Of a DNA stretch of 64,000 nucleotides, positions 30,701-42,490 are shown piece by piece; position 1 is the stretch's first letter, and each line of letters starts with the position of its first letter. This DNA is from Earliella scabrosa (Eukaryota > Basidiomycota > Agaricomycetes > Polyporales > Polyporaceae). The stretch covers positions 1,116,001 through 1,180,000 of the forward strand of contig JABYQQ010000005.1 in the NCBI GenBank assembly GCA_022605405.1, written 5' to 3'. The notes under the pieces are model-generated. The model was given only the letters and a program-made list of their open reading frames with translations, searched no databases and was not told where the DNA came from. A program made the translations under genes and the position numbers.

Positions 30701-32023
30701 ACAGAGCTGGAACACAGGCCGCAGAGAGGCAGCATGCGCAGTTCCGTCAGAGGGGACTGGACGAGACGCTTCTCTCCTCTCCCAAGTTTCAGCTCGTTGA
30801 GGCCACCCTCGACATCCCCGGCTTTGGCATTGCGTCGGACCTTCTAGATGAGGTACTTATGCCGTCAGACTCTACCATGCCTTGAACACTGACGCTCCTT
30901 CCCCATAGATTCGAAGGTCTCTCACGCATATCATGCATAACGGTATGACGGGCTCTTGAACTGTGCCGTGCGATATTGATGCTCGCTTTCATCGTTGCTC
31001 GCAGCATGGACGGTGAACTTTAACCTCACGCTTGCGTCATTCGAACCCGATCTCAAGGCCGTCAGAAACCTTGTCGAGCTCGCCCTGAGCTCGCCATACA
31101 GCGAACCGCCGCGCGTGCAGCTCGTGAGCTCCATCGCCGTCTTCGAACGTAAGCCTACCCCTTCTTGACCGCCGTCTGGGTGGCATCCCATCGCGAAGCC
31201 ACTGCGCATGCACGGCGTGCATGCTCTTCATCACTACACGTCTCATATGCTCATGACGTGCCCCTTCTCTTCCACAGACTGCACCATCCCTGCACCCATG
31301 CCCGAGGTGGCCCTCGACCCTTCCTCCGCGCTCGGCACGGGGTACGGCGAGTCCAAATGGATCGCGGAGCGCGTCCTCCAGAACGTCGCAGAGCGCGCGG
31401 GGCTGCCGACCGTGATCGTGCGCCTTGGGCAGGTCAGCGGGGACAAGACCGGCCACTGGAACGAGCGCGAGTGGTTCCCCGCGCTCGTCAAGTCCGCCTT
31501 CTTCGCGCGCTGCCTGCCCGACATCGACAGCGTAAGTCGTCCAGTCCTGGGTCCAGTCCTGCACGAGCAAAATCTCTGGCCTCACTGCTCACGTCCTTCG
31601 TGCTTGCAGAGCGTGTCGTTCATTCCCGGATACCAAGCCGCGCGTGCGTTCGTGGAGATGCGCGACTCGCCCGCGCAAATACTGCACTTGGTCCACTCGC
31701 GCCCCGTTCCCTGGCACAAGCTGATTGCACCGATCGCGGAGGAGCTGAAGGTGCCTCTCGTGCCGTACGCCGACTGGCTCTCCGCCGTCGTCAAGAACGG
31801 CAGCGCGGAAGACGTCCAGCTCATGCGGGAGAACCCTGCACTCCAGCTCGTCGACTTCTTCCGCTCGCGGGGGGATGGGGAGATGCTTGGAGAGGCACGT
31901 CTGTCCACGTACAAGGCACGCAGTGTGTCTGAGGCTTTTGCGAACATGCCGGAACTGGGAGAAGCGGATGCCAGGCGATGGGTTGCAGGATGGCGGGCTT
32001 CGGGTTTCTTGATGGAGGACTAG
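27711..32023 (+). CDS. Adenylate-forming reductase (A-T-R; NRPS-like carboxylic acid reductase)
   Basis: Activates a carboxylic acid as an acyl-AMP, loads it on a carrier domain and reduces it with NADPH to the aldehyde. Exons 27711-28023, 28078-28398, 28451-28519, 28572-28663, 28733-28864, 28918-28971, 29027-29109, 29168-29202, 29258-29355, 29430-29588, 29645-29663, 29721-29871, 29923-29980, 30031-30290, 30345-30852, 30909-30942, 31005-31148, 31278-31531, 31610-32023 give 1065 residues. Adenylation motifs: [16 protein letters not shown] (~208-225), [15 protein letters not shown] (~353-367), [16 protein letters not shown] (~436-452). Carrier: [13 protein letters not shown] with the phosphopantetheine Ser (~614). 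Reductase: NADPH loop [10 protein letters not shown] (~705) and YGESKW catalytic Tyr-Lys (~867-871). There is no condensation domain. Basidiomycete relatives reduce aryl acids, sesquiterpene-type acids or L-2-aminoadipate. Substrate is unassigned. No other biosynthetic genes flank it. Confidence 0.9.
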
Positions 32024-32168
32024 AACTGAAGGAGTCTTGAATATCCGCGTATGTGGATATCAAGAGGGTCAATCATGGATATCAGCAGTGAAAGTGCACG
32101 GAGCGGTGGTATCGATGTAAGTTGAGCACAAGCACACAGCAGGTAGATAAATAATGAATGGTCAAGCC

Positions 32169-33771
32169 TCAATCGCTCGACATGCCCGATTCACTGTCAC
32201 CATAGCTGCCAACGCTCCCGCTCATGTCCGTGAACTCCGTGTCCATATCTTCGCTCCCGTAGTCGAAGGTCATTCCGCTGATACCACTCATGGTATCATC
32301 TTCCCCGTCCTCCACGCCGCTCTCGTACTCTGGCCCCTCCGCCTCTGCCTCCAGTCGGTTTGCTGCAACGACCGGCTCGGCACATCTCAGACATTCCCAT
32401 TGAGCTCCTTTTGGACCGACACCGGTACGGTCGTCTGCGGTGCGCATCATACGTTCCGTGAGGCAGTAATAGCAGTAGACATGACTGCACGATGTCACGT
32501 AAGGGGTATGGATGGGAAATTGGGGCACGTAGTCAGGGTCGTCAGGATCTGTCGAGGTAGAGGTGCCGGCAGTGGTGTACGGAGAGACCGCGCCCAGTGA
32601 TGTAAGCGCATTTGCTGGGTCAGAGAAGTTGAGGTTCGTAGAGGCATTGTTGGCGCAAATGGCGCACTGATCTGTTGCGAGCGACCAGTACTTGCCTCTT
32701 CTTCTTTGCTTCTCCGAGACGGCAGTATCAGTAATGCCGACCAATGGACGGAGCGGGGCAGGGACCAGCGATGTCATCGATATCCGAGAGGTGAATGTCG
32801 TGATTTGCCTTCGCAGGGCTCTTGTGTTGATCAGTGGGAGCAAGAACAGCAAGAATTCCTTCAAGACGAAACGTCACAGCCAGGACCGGGTACTAAGATG
32901 AACTACTCACTGTGAATGCGTGCCAGACCATCTGGCGGTTCATGAACTCATAGGATACCTCTCGCTGGAAGTGCCGGCGGGCAGATATTAACCGAAGACT
33001 AAGTAGTCTGTCCGCTAATGTTCTGTATCTAGATGTTACTGTCAGCACGATAGGGTTGACTTGGCAATCTTTTCTGCTGACATACCTCCCATTCCATAGG
33101 AAGACGACGAAGTTCAACAACGCTGCCATACCATGCAGGGACTCGAGACGTGTCAAGAGTTCCCAAGCTTTTCGTCGGCGATCAGACGAGGGTGCATCTG
33201 GCCAAGCATTTGACAGTGCATGGGAGCGCAGCCGTGTGTGGAAGTAGGGTACAAGCATTGTCAAGCCGCTATGAAGGAACAGCGTCGCGCGCGGTATTCC
33301 AGAGGCTGAGAATCCGGTCAACTCATTGAGTCGCAATGCAAAGCGGAGTGCGCACCAGTCGCCGCAGCGCGGGGTTGAGCATACTTCAGCCCCTGTAGAC
33401 GAGCACCATAGCTTGCACCCAAATCCCATACGGAGAACTTGTAGAGGACGAGAGAGATGAGCAGGGTGAGCTCAGGGTCGAACTTTGCCTTGAAAGCGGA
33501 CTGCAGACACGTCGCGTAAGTGCACTGAGCGTGTTCAGAAAAGTGCAGTACTCACATCAACCAAGCTCAGTGCCTTCGTCAACGGTTCCTTGAGCAGTTG
33601 CACCAGCTCAGCATCGAGAAGTTCCGCGTCAACCTTCCCGACGCGGGTAATGCGGGGGTGGGGGGGAGGTGCGGCGGCGATGTCAGCATGAATTCTGGAT
33701 ATGTCGGGGCGGGCATTGTGCCAGGCGGTCTGCCAGTCGGCGTCGAGGGCGTCGGGCGGGGAGGAGGACAT
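32169..33771 (-). CDS. PEX2: Peroxin-2, RING-type ubiquitin ligase of the peroxisomal importer
   Basis: Integral peroxisomal membrane protein that, with PEX10 and PEX12, forms the ligase/retrotranslocation channel recycling PEX5. Exons 33771-33556, 33500-33356, 33305-33086, 33028-32911, 32858-32169 give 462 residues. Seen: an N-terminal Pex2/Pex12 domain (RVGKVDAELLDAELVQLL, FDPELTLLISLVLYKFSVWDLG, SYGARLQGLKY, LHSGLTMLVPYFHTRLR, REVSYEFMNRQMVWHAFT, EFLLFLLPLINTRALRR) with hydrophobic segments. Near the C-terminus there is a RING (CAICANN... CSHVYCYYCL... WECLRC). The tail is acidic and Ser-rich. An upstream in-frame ATG (33828) exists; 33771 was chosen because MSSSPPDALDADWQTAW fits family N-termini. 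It shares a ~225-bp divergent promoter with FRS2. Confidence 0.9.
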
Positions 33772-33996
33772 GGGACGGGGAGAACATGGCTCAGGCTGGA
33801 CGTGGACGCCGGATGGAGAGACGTGCATTCACGTGCATCCAGACGCGATCGTGTGTGGGCGCCTCTCGAGTCAGGCTCATCTCGATTGACTCGCGTCCGT
33901 CTCATCTCCCTCTTATCTTCCCGACCTCCGCTTGCCCGACTGCTCTCCTGCTCGCGACTCATACACATCTTGGTCGACGAAGGACACCGACACACG

Positions 33997-36131
33997 ATGG
34001 CGGAGGCGATTCAGCAGCTCATTCTCGACACCCTCGACAAGGAGGGGACCATCAAAGACACCCGTACTCTCGTCCTTCCTGGCTACAAGGAGCCTGCAGC
34101 CACCCATGACTCGCAAATCATCATCCTGGGTGCTCTCAACTCCTTGTCAAGTCGTGATGTACATACGCTTCTATGTGTCTGTAGACTACAATCTTATGAC
34201 CTCCTTAGATGATCACGTACACCACACAAGAGACGGTCTCCCATGTTCTCACACAGGAGGGTGCGCAAATAGCGCTCCAGGGTTCGCATGAAGCTCGTGT
34301 ATGGAACGCTTGCCCCGCAAAAGGCGAGGGCAAGCCGCTTCCGATCAAAGAGCTTCAGAGCAAAGTAGGCCCCGAGACCGCGAAGATTGGGCAGGGACAG
34401 GCCTTCAAAAACAAATGGATCGGCAAGGAGGGCGACGGTCTCGTGAAGCTGGTCCGTCTACATTCCGCATATCACTGCGCATACTCTCCTGACTGCGTCT
34501 CCAGGTGTCCTCGATTGAGGATACCACGCAGCTCCAGATGCGGGAGGTGGATTCGACTGGTACGCTGAAGTCTGGCGAAAAGGCTTTGGCAGACCTTAGG
34601 AAACGCAAGCTCATCGTGCAAAGGTACGCAGTCTGTTATGCCACGGTGTGCTGTGTATATGATGATCACACTTGACGGTGACGCCGTTCAGAAAGGGCCA
34701 ATGGTTCACCGTCCACAAGGGCCCCCAGTTCAGCACATCAACAGCTAAGCCTGAGACTGACCTGACCGTGGACATGCTCACATCGTAAGGACACACAATA
34801 TCTATCTGGCGGTCTTGAGGTCGACCGGTTCTCCGCAGCGGCGCATGGAAATCTTCCACCTTCAAAAAGTACAACTTTGAGGCCGCTGGTATCCCACCAA
34901 ACGGCGGTGCTCTTCATCCTCTTCTGAAGGTCCGAGAAGAGATTCGCAACATCTTCCTCGAGATGGGGTTAGTCATTGCTCGGTTCCGAGACTATTTCTT
35001 TCTGAACAATGGCCCACAGCTTCGCGGAAATGCCCACTTCATCCTTCGTAGAGTCTGGCTTCTGGTGCTTCGATGCGCTCTTCGTACCCCAACAACATCC
35101 AGCACGAGAAGTGCAGGACACCTTCTACCTATCAGGTTGGTATGTTTCACCCAGCGTCACCCGTCACTTTCCGACCATGCCGTTGTAGATCCCGCCGTCT
35201 CCCTGCCCCCACCCAAGGAATACTACGAACGCGTCTCAAAGGTGCACGAGCACGGCGGGTACGGATCAACAGGCTATCGCGCACCCTGGTCGCACGACGA
35301 GTCTCGAAAACTCCTCCTCCGCACACACACCACTGCCTCATCTGCGTCCATGCTCTGGAAGCTCGCTGCGCGCTGCCGCGGCGAGGACGGTGACGCCGAC
35401 GCCGAGGCGGCTGTCCAGCGCGAGGGCGCGCACGCGAGCCCGACGGTCCCCGGCGCGGGCAAGGCGGGCCCGGACGGCTTCCGGCCAGCGAAGCTCTTCT
35501 CGATCGACAGGGTGTTCCGGAACGAGACTATGGACGCGACGCATCTCGCTGAGTTCCACCAGGTTGAGGGCGTCGTCGCAGACCGAGGGCTGACTCTGGC
35601 AGACCTCATCGGTGCGTCGCTGCGTGTCTGCGCGTTGTGCGGTGCGACTCGTCGGTGTCCTCACACCTGCCTTGACAGGCTTCATGCGCGTCTTCTTCAA
35701 GAAGATGGGCATCGAGAACATCCGCTTCAAGCCTGCGTACAACCCGTACACGGAGGTGCGTGCCCATCCCGCAACCATCATTGGCAGCCTGGACTCATCT
35801 CGTGTTTCTCGTGCGTCATGCAGCCCTCTCTGGAGATCTTCGCCTTCCACCCACAGCTGAAGAAGTGGGTCGAGGTCGGCAACAGCGGCATGTTCCGCCC
35901 AGAGATGCTGGAGCCCATGGGCTTCCCGAAAGACGTCCACGTCCACGGCTGGGGCATCTCGCTCGAGCGACCCACCATGATCCGGTGCGTCCTGACAATC
36001 CCTGTCCGCGTCGAGGGATCTTGCTAATTGAGCACTGACCGTGCAGCTATGGCATCAACAACATCCGTACCCTTGTAGGTCACAAGGTCTCGCTGGAGAG
36101 CGTGGAGCGGTCGCCTGCGGTCAGGTTCTGA
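33997..36131 (+). CDS. FRS2: Phenylalanyl-tRNA synthetase alpha subunit, cytosolic
   Basis: Catalytic subunit of the alpha2-beta2 class II synthetase charging tRNA-Phe. Exons 33997-34158, 34209-34451, 34505-34623, 34692-34784, 34839-34967, 35020-35135, 35189-35611, 35679-35755, 35824-35984, 36047-36131 give 535 residues. N-terminal winged-helix modules ([37 protein letters not shown]) precede the catalytic core: [38 protein letters not shown], class II motif 2 [53 protein letters not shown], and motif 3 [20 protein letters not shown]. The partner beta-subunit gene lies ~14 kb downstream on the other strand. All introns are GT-AG and short. Confidence 0.93.
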
Positions 36132-36621
36132 CGATGGTGAGAGCGTGTGTAGAAGAGCAGTCCAAATACCTGTATCGATCATGTAAGGTGTGCCGTAGTA
36201 CGAATAGAGAGTTGGCTCGGATGCAACCTCTCGGCGACTGGGCCTTCCTGTCCAAACCACTTTCATCGGCGACAGACGGCACAGATGACAAGGTCGATAG
36301 TTAGAGCATGAGCACCGTACATATTACGTTCATGTACACGACAGTACAATAAGTTACAGCCATGCCATGTATCGCTAGTGTGTGTACATGCAGAACCGGC
36401 GAAATGAGTAGTACTATTGATGCACGAAAATCCGCTCTGTGATATGATTGTGGGGAACTCCCGGGATAGGATGTCCTGGCCAGGCGGGGCCTCGGCCCAG
36501 AATATCACAGTCCGCCTTTATCGTCCACGCGGTGATCTATTGATCCATTAGTTATGGGGCGTGGTTACATAAGCAGACGTGGTTAACGTCGGAGTATACC
36601 TTCCACCACCGTTCCACCTTC
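36132..36621. other. Intergenic region between FRS2 and the deaminase-fold gene
   Basis: Tandem (+,+) neighbours. It must hold the FRS2 3' end and the next promoter. No gene or named element seen. Confidence 0.45.
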
Positions 36622-38786
36622 ATGGCGACAAATCTCCTGTCCGACTCTGCCACGCCCTCTCACGAATCTGACGATGTGCTCCGTGCCAAAGTCCACGTAC
36701 TCAGCACTCTTCTCGCTATCTATGGAAGCTTGAGTGGCCCTTCGAAACCGGCGCCGAAGTCCAATTCTTTAGACGATCTCTGGACTAGCGTCTCCTCAAT
36801 CCTCAGCATGGGGACAGAGGGTGATCATCCGGACCCAGTTGTCGCTGCGGCTGGCCGAGTCATCATCGAGAGCACTGGCACGTACACAGTCGACTGCGCC
36901 ATCGCGGCTAGGAACTGCCCGTGTTCTCCCAGAGCATGGGGATGTGACGCAGCGTCTACGCTGAATGGAGGAGACGAGACACGTATCGTGCTTGATTCTC
37001 TACAGCCCGGTGACCGCACCAAAGCACAAACACTACTTCGGACGCCCGACCCGTGTGTATGCTGTCCGACCCGCTCCCCTGCACGCTCTGCTTACTCCTA
37101 TCCTACAGGAACGTCGACTTCAATGAGCACGTAGTTGACGTTCTGACCCTCGTGCAGTACATCCTCGACGGAACATCCGAGTCGCAGAGCGAGTTGTTGG
37201 CCAAGCTCGTTGATTTCACCCTCATCCGCAACCATCGACTGCTCTTCAGGCGATTAGTTCACGGAGAGCAGAAGTGGGGTTCGAACCCCATCCGCTGGAT
37301 TCACTCGTTGTGGCACAAGGGGTTAAGAACGATCCTGCCTGTGGACCAGAAGATCACCATCAGAGACCCCTTCACGGCCCTGGTCTTGTCAGAGGCTGGC
37401 CTTCCCTCCACGGCCAAGAATGAATTCCACATCACCTCGAAGAACGCGACTCAATGGGCAGACTTCCTTCTCAGATGTCTCAAACGCTTGGAAGCGGCGG
37501 TGGGTTTCGTTCCGCTGAATGTCGAACCTCAGCTCGGCCGCCCTGAGTCTTTCGGGTGCGGGGAGAGTGTGGAGGAGTCCTTCGACCGACCAACTCCTCC
37601 CGGCCCGGAGACTATCCAGTACGCTCGCACTGTCGTTCGAGTGTTGCATGAGCTCGCCCGCTCAAAAGCCATCGCCCATCTCGTCCCCGCGGACTATGCG
37701 GTCGCCATCGACTCCGTGGGGAAGCAGAGGTCTAGCATGTCAGGTAAGAGCGAATCGCGATCGACCCGCCGTCTCACCATTGTCTGATATATCCCTGAGG
37801 TCAACGTGACGCGACGGGGACGACGTCCACTGCGCAATCATTAGAGAAGGCTTATAACAAGTTGATCGAGTCAAACGACACAGGTGCGTTGTTGCGTACC
37901 GGTTGTGTGCGTATCATACTTGTGTCCATCGGTCTCACCATCCGATGTCGCCTCATGTACTAGATGACGACCCCGAAACACGCGATAAATTGGAAGACGG
38001 CATCATCCGCTACATTACCTCTCTAGCCGTTCCCTACTACACCGCGCCACGCAAGCTCTTGGCCGGCTGCGCTGGCCTTCGTCTTCCTGCCAGTGCTACA
38101 GGCACCCTGTCCGCGTCCATCGTCACAATGGCGAGCTTGCCGACCACGGTCGACCCCGAATTGGTCTCGCATATGAAGGAACGGTTCAAGACGCAGCTCG
38201 CGTCAGACGATCGCCAGCGGGACATAGTAGACCAATACTTCCGTTCGTTCGAAAGGGCCCTGCGCACTCAGGCTCACATGAACAATCGTACATTCCCGCA
38301 TGTGGGGATTCATGCGGAGGCCGCGCTGATGAGCGCGGCCTGCAAAGTGGCGGAGGGGGATGAGATCTTTTGCAAGCTGGATGCTTTGAAGGTCAGTTCC
38401 ACTGGCACCACCTGCAGTAATGTCGCTTGCTTGCCAATCCGAGTCTAACCCGCTTGACATGCCAGGCGGACGAGATCCGGATCGGTGCTTCGAGGAAGTG
38501 CTGTAACTGCTGTGCGCTGCTTGGCAACGCGCTGAACAGTTGGCGGTGGGATCAGCTCCCGGTCGCTTACCCGCGCTTCATACTCCCGGGGTCACACCGC
38601 GCCATCTACGCGTGGCTCCCGCCCCCGGGTCTTCCGCGTGCGGTGCTCGAGGAGATCCGGGACACGCTGTGGGCACGGGTTGTGAAAGCGTTGCGGGACC
38701 GGATGCATCCCGACTCCGACCCATGGCTCTCCGGCCCGGATTTTTCGGATGAAGAGTTGCTGCAGATTGGGAGAAAGCGGGCTTGA
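36622..38786 (+). CDS. OTT_1508-like deaminase-fold protein
   Basis: Fungal protein with a C-terminal zinc-dependent deaminase-like domain. Exons 36622-37052, 37109-37743, 37800-37883, 37964-38391, 38466-38786 give 632 residues. The N-terminal ~500 residues are helical and not similar to a domain I can name. The C-terminal part carries GIHAEAALMSAACK (His-Ala-Glu, ~500-502) and IGASRKCCNCCALLG (CC-N-CC, ~538-542). This matches the HAE...CxxC zinc/catalytic signature of the deaminase superfamily in the form found in OTT_1508-like proteins, which are expanded in Agaricomycetes. All three zinc ligands and the catalytic Glu appear intact. In other lineages such domains act on nucleic acids or nucleotides, sometimes in conflict systems; the role here is unknown. 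There is no signal peptide. Confidence 0.75.
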
Positions 38787-39033
38787 AGGTCGAAAAAGAT
38801 TAGCGGATTGTCTGTTGTATAATATTGGGTGGATCAAATACGAGTGGATGTCGAGCGTGAGAGTTACCGAGTCGCCCCCCGAAGCCTTCGTCCATGTTTA
38901 CGACAGTACGCAGGAATAAGTGCCGACCATGGGGTGGCAATGGATATCGCAGGAGACAGTACAGTACAAGTGTGTGGTAGAGTGTGCAAACAAACATAAA
39001 GGGGGGGAAACGCGGCCTCACAATGCATCCGGG

Positions 39034-41774
39034 CTAGAACGAGAAGATCGCAGCGTTCTTGCGGGACCCGAACATGTACACCAGGGCCTGGCTCATGAAC
39101 AGCCCGACGGTGATACCGATGGTGACCGCTATCATCGCCCCTCCAATGTCGATCCCGTTCCCTTGGGCGGTGATTCCCCCCGCTTGCGACAAACCAGACT
39201 GCCCAAAACACCGTCAGCATCGACCCCCCAAACCCGCCGCTGCGCATCCCGCACTGGCAGAGAGAGAGAGAGAGAAGAACTCACCGGCACCAAGAACAGC
39301 ACACCAGTGACCATCGACGTGAACGCCGTCCCGCCCATACGGCGCGAATAAATATTCCCAAGCAAGCCGACCGCGAACGCGCCGATGGCCGAAACGACGT
39401 CTGAGCGGTTGAAGATGAAGTGGTTCGCGACCTTGTTCGCCGCGTACGACGCGCACGAGATGACGACCATCACGAGCAGCTCCGCCGTCCAGAACGGCTG
39501 CAGGTTCGCGAGCGAGCTCAGCGTCGAGAAGATCGGCACGATCGCGAACTCGGTCCACCACGGGAACGGCTGCCGGTACCACGGGAAGCCCGGCGGCCGG
39601 TAGCACCCGTCCACGATGTGCTCCCGCGCGAGCGGCGCGCCCGCGGTGAACGTGAACGTCCCGACGAGCGGCTCGCCCTGGTTGATCTGCGCGAAGGTGC
39701 CGTTGTCCGAGACGAAGGTGCCCCGGATGGAGGTGGTTGCCATCATGCGCGCTGCGAGGGTTGTGAGGTCTTGTCGGGCACCTTGATCGAAAAGCAGGTA
39801 CAGGTCAGATCCTATCGTAAGACCGAATCCCTGTTACAATGGTGAGGAGAAGCGGCGGGTGTTAGACCTTCAGTGAACGCTCACTAGGAACAGCGTGTAG
39901 ATGAGCGCATACACCATCTTGACACTTCCGCAGACGATGTTCTTGGACGCGAGTTCAAGTGAGCTGCTCACTGTTTGACTAGATTTAGTGATCATGTCAA
40001 GCCTAGTTATAGGCACTCACAAATGAGGTATCCCGGCAGTATACCAATGATGCTCGACGATGAAATCGCGGTGTAGCAGAAGATCTGGCTGCGAATGCTG
40101 CTCAACCCACGAGCCGCGAAGGAGATGACAATAGTGACCGATATCCTGCGATGCCATGTCAGTACGGTCCTCTACACTCGCGGCAAATTTGCAGCGACCG
40201 AAGGACTCACTCGAAGACGTTGGCATACAGTTGACTCTTGGCTGCAACCGAGATCTGCATGAGGGCCAAGAAGCTGGCACAAAGTCCAGCGATCCACATG
40301 TCCAAGAAGGACCCTCCAAACGCGAGAGGGCAGATCAGGGCAGACAAGCAAAACGCCAGGAAGCAGCGCAGGATGGGTCCGTAAAGCGGTCTTGCTATCA
40401 TGAGAGCTTCCAATCTCTCCGTGGCCTTCCGCGCGCTGATCTCATCGTGCACGACCGACCTGTAGATCTGGTGGACCTCGTGCAGACTCCCGAGCGACAG
40501 TCGGCCGCCGCACTTGATGAAGTGCATCTCGGAGGTCTTGGTCTCGAGGTCGCCGAAGGAGCAGATAATCACACCTGGGATGTGGATAAACTCCGCGTCG
40601 ACCTCGAGGATCCTTGCCGCAGATAGGAGTTGTGACTCTATGCGGTGTGAAGGTGCGCCGAAGGTCATGAGCGCCTTGGCCAACCGCATGAGGAACTTCT
40701 GCCGGTTGAGAACGGCTATATGCGCCGACGATGTGAGCACGGAAGGAAAGAGACGAGGGAAGGCTGCGCACATGTGATGTTGAACTCGATGCGTATCCGC
40801 TGCTGGTACTTGCGACGAGCCCTGTAGCTCATCTGCTTGAGACACGCCCGCTCGATGTCCTCCGGGTCGTCGAGCTGTCTCCTGCGTTCTCCAGTAACCG
40901 TGGGATCGTCAGGGTCGATGACCTGAGACCCGTCAGAGACAAGCGAGTCGAAACGGTGCATGTCGGGTCGTCCGAAACCGGACGCGTCCGAGTCCATCGA
41001 GTTGAAACGGTTGAGACGGTACGCTCTCGAACGAATGGGGGCATTGCCGCGCTCGTCGTTGTCATCGTCGCTGTCGCCTTCATTCGCGTAGAGCTCGATG
41101 AGATTGGAGAGGTAGCCGCGCTGCTGATCCTCCCTGTTGCCCAGCTTGCACGTCTCTCCGTCTCCGCGGTTACTCGTCTCATTGGCGTCGCCTTGACTGA
41201 AGGATGAGGGTGTAGCGGGTGGACGAGTGACGGCAGGAGATCCTCCGTGCGCCTCGTTTGGCGGGCGAATGTCATTAGGATGACGATAGGAGGAGGAGAA
41301 GGAGGAGGCCGAGTCCTTCTTCGCTGTCCCGTCCTTCAAGCCGTCCTTGGAGCCGTTTGCATTGTCGTTAACAAGGGTGACGCTACTTGCATGCGATGGG
41401 CGATGACCGTCAGGTTCGCGCTCAGCGGACCGGGGGGAGAGGTCTCTGGCGAACTGAGATCCATCCGACGCGCGCTGTGCAGAGAAAGGGTTGGCGTAGT
41501 CGGGGAGATGCCAGTCTGGCTGGGAGGGATGGACGGGCTGAGGAGCGGCGATGGCTGGCTGGGGTGGGGTGGACCGGGGAGGCGGCGCGGACGACGTCGT
41601 CTCGGACTGGGACACGGAGCCTGGGACGACTTCTGTGATGGGAGATGGAGCGGGCAGGGGCCCGTCTTCGAAGTGGACGCGGGAGTTGCGTCGCGAGTCC
41701 AGCCTCGGCGACCGTCCGGCGATGCACGAGGCGCGTCGGGGAGTGTTGGCTGTGGGCGAGTCGGCGGACGACAT
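39034..41774 (-). CDS. PRM10: PRM10/ThrE-type multispanning membrane transporter
   Basis: Member of the threonine/serine exporter (ThrE, DUF1212/DUF3815) family, called pheromone-regulated membrane protein 10 in yeast. Exons 41774-40772, 40715-40211, 40145-40021, 39970-39885, 39830-39285, 39198-39034 give 809 residues. The first ~330 residues are Ser/Pro-rich, hydrophilic and probably cytosolic. The family core follows: FLMRLAKALMTFGAPSHRIE, FIHIPGVIICSFGD, LEALMIARPLYG and about ten hydrophobic helices (LAFCLSALICPLAFGGSF, SVTIVISFAARG, SSIIGILPGYLI, VYALIYTLFLGFGLTIGSDL, FTSMVTGVLFLVPSGLSQAGG, GLFMSQALVYMFG). Basidiomycete substrates are unknown; amino-acid export is suggested only by the bacterial relative. 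Confidence 0.87.
39259..39274. repeat. (AG)8 microsatellite within a PRM10 intron
   Basis: Eight AG dinucleotides on the + strand (CT tract on the coding strand) between donor 39284 and acceptor 39199. It may serve as the polypyrimidine stretch of the intron. Confidence 0.7.
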
Positions 41775-42490
41775 GATGGCGGATCTGCTCCAGGCAAGCT
41801 CGTCTGGCTCAGGATTGGAAGCACCGCGTGGCCTAATAGCAGCTGATGAGAGGCTGACCGTCGTCTCCCGTCCGATTCGGAATCAACCACCGTCGCTCGT
41901 AGCTGCCACCCTCCTCGCTTCCTTTCGCAATCCATACTCGGCTCCCCCCGCCTCCCTACCAAACCCCAGATCTAGTATGTCGCATTCAATCTAACACAGC
42001 GGGGAGCGGGTCGACGATAGCTTCCACTCTGGTGAGCAACGGAGGCCCAGGCTAGCGTCGGGCGACATGATGTCAGATGACGAGGATGGGACCAATTGAC
42101 GCTCAAGCGACGATAGACGTTGATTACTTCTTTGGGACATACAGCTCCTCTGATTGGCTACGCGCAAGATGCCGAACGTTAGCCGAGCACCTTCTTTCGA
42201 CTGAGATGATCCTACAAGCCTCCAAACTCCAGGCGACGAACAAGTGAGTGAAGGTCCCGGCATAGACCATGAACAGGTTGATGAGATTCATGACTCACGT
42301 ATGTTTGACCACCCGCGTTCGCCGCGAATATAACAGACGAGTTCAGTTGTCCTAGCCTCATCCATCGATAACGGGGCAGCTCTCTACTTTTGCTACCGCT
42401 ACAAAGCCACACTGCAACGGCAAGTAGAGCGTTGAACCGTCCTTTCGCGATCCAAATTCGCTGAATTAACTATTTCTCAATGACAGAATC
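41775..42490. other. Divergent intergenic region between PRM10 and the GNAT gene
   Basis: 716 bp. Short open frames on the minus strand near 42000-42300 include a hydrophobic stretch (MNLINLFMVYAGTF), but I could not link them into a credible gene. It contains one CCAAT motif near 42150. Confidence 0.4.

Noticed and set aside
31165..31932. 255-codon + strand frame in the reductase domain region
   Set aside because: It overlaps the true reductase exons in another frame and is Arg/Ala-rich without motifs.
37275..37290. Perfect palindrome TGGGGTTCGAACCCCA resembling a tRNA T-arm
   Set aside because: It lies in frame inside the deaminase-fold gene (encoding KWGSNPIRW), and no acceptor, D or anticodon arms can be folded around it.
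42000..42300. Minus-strand hydrophobic segment MNLINLFMVYAGTF... as a possible small membrane protein
   Set aside because: No start, splice chain or homologous motif could be built around it.
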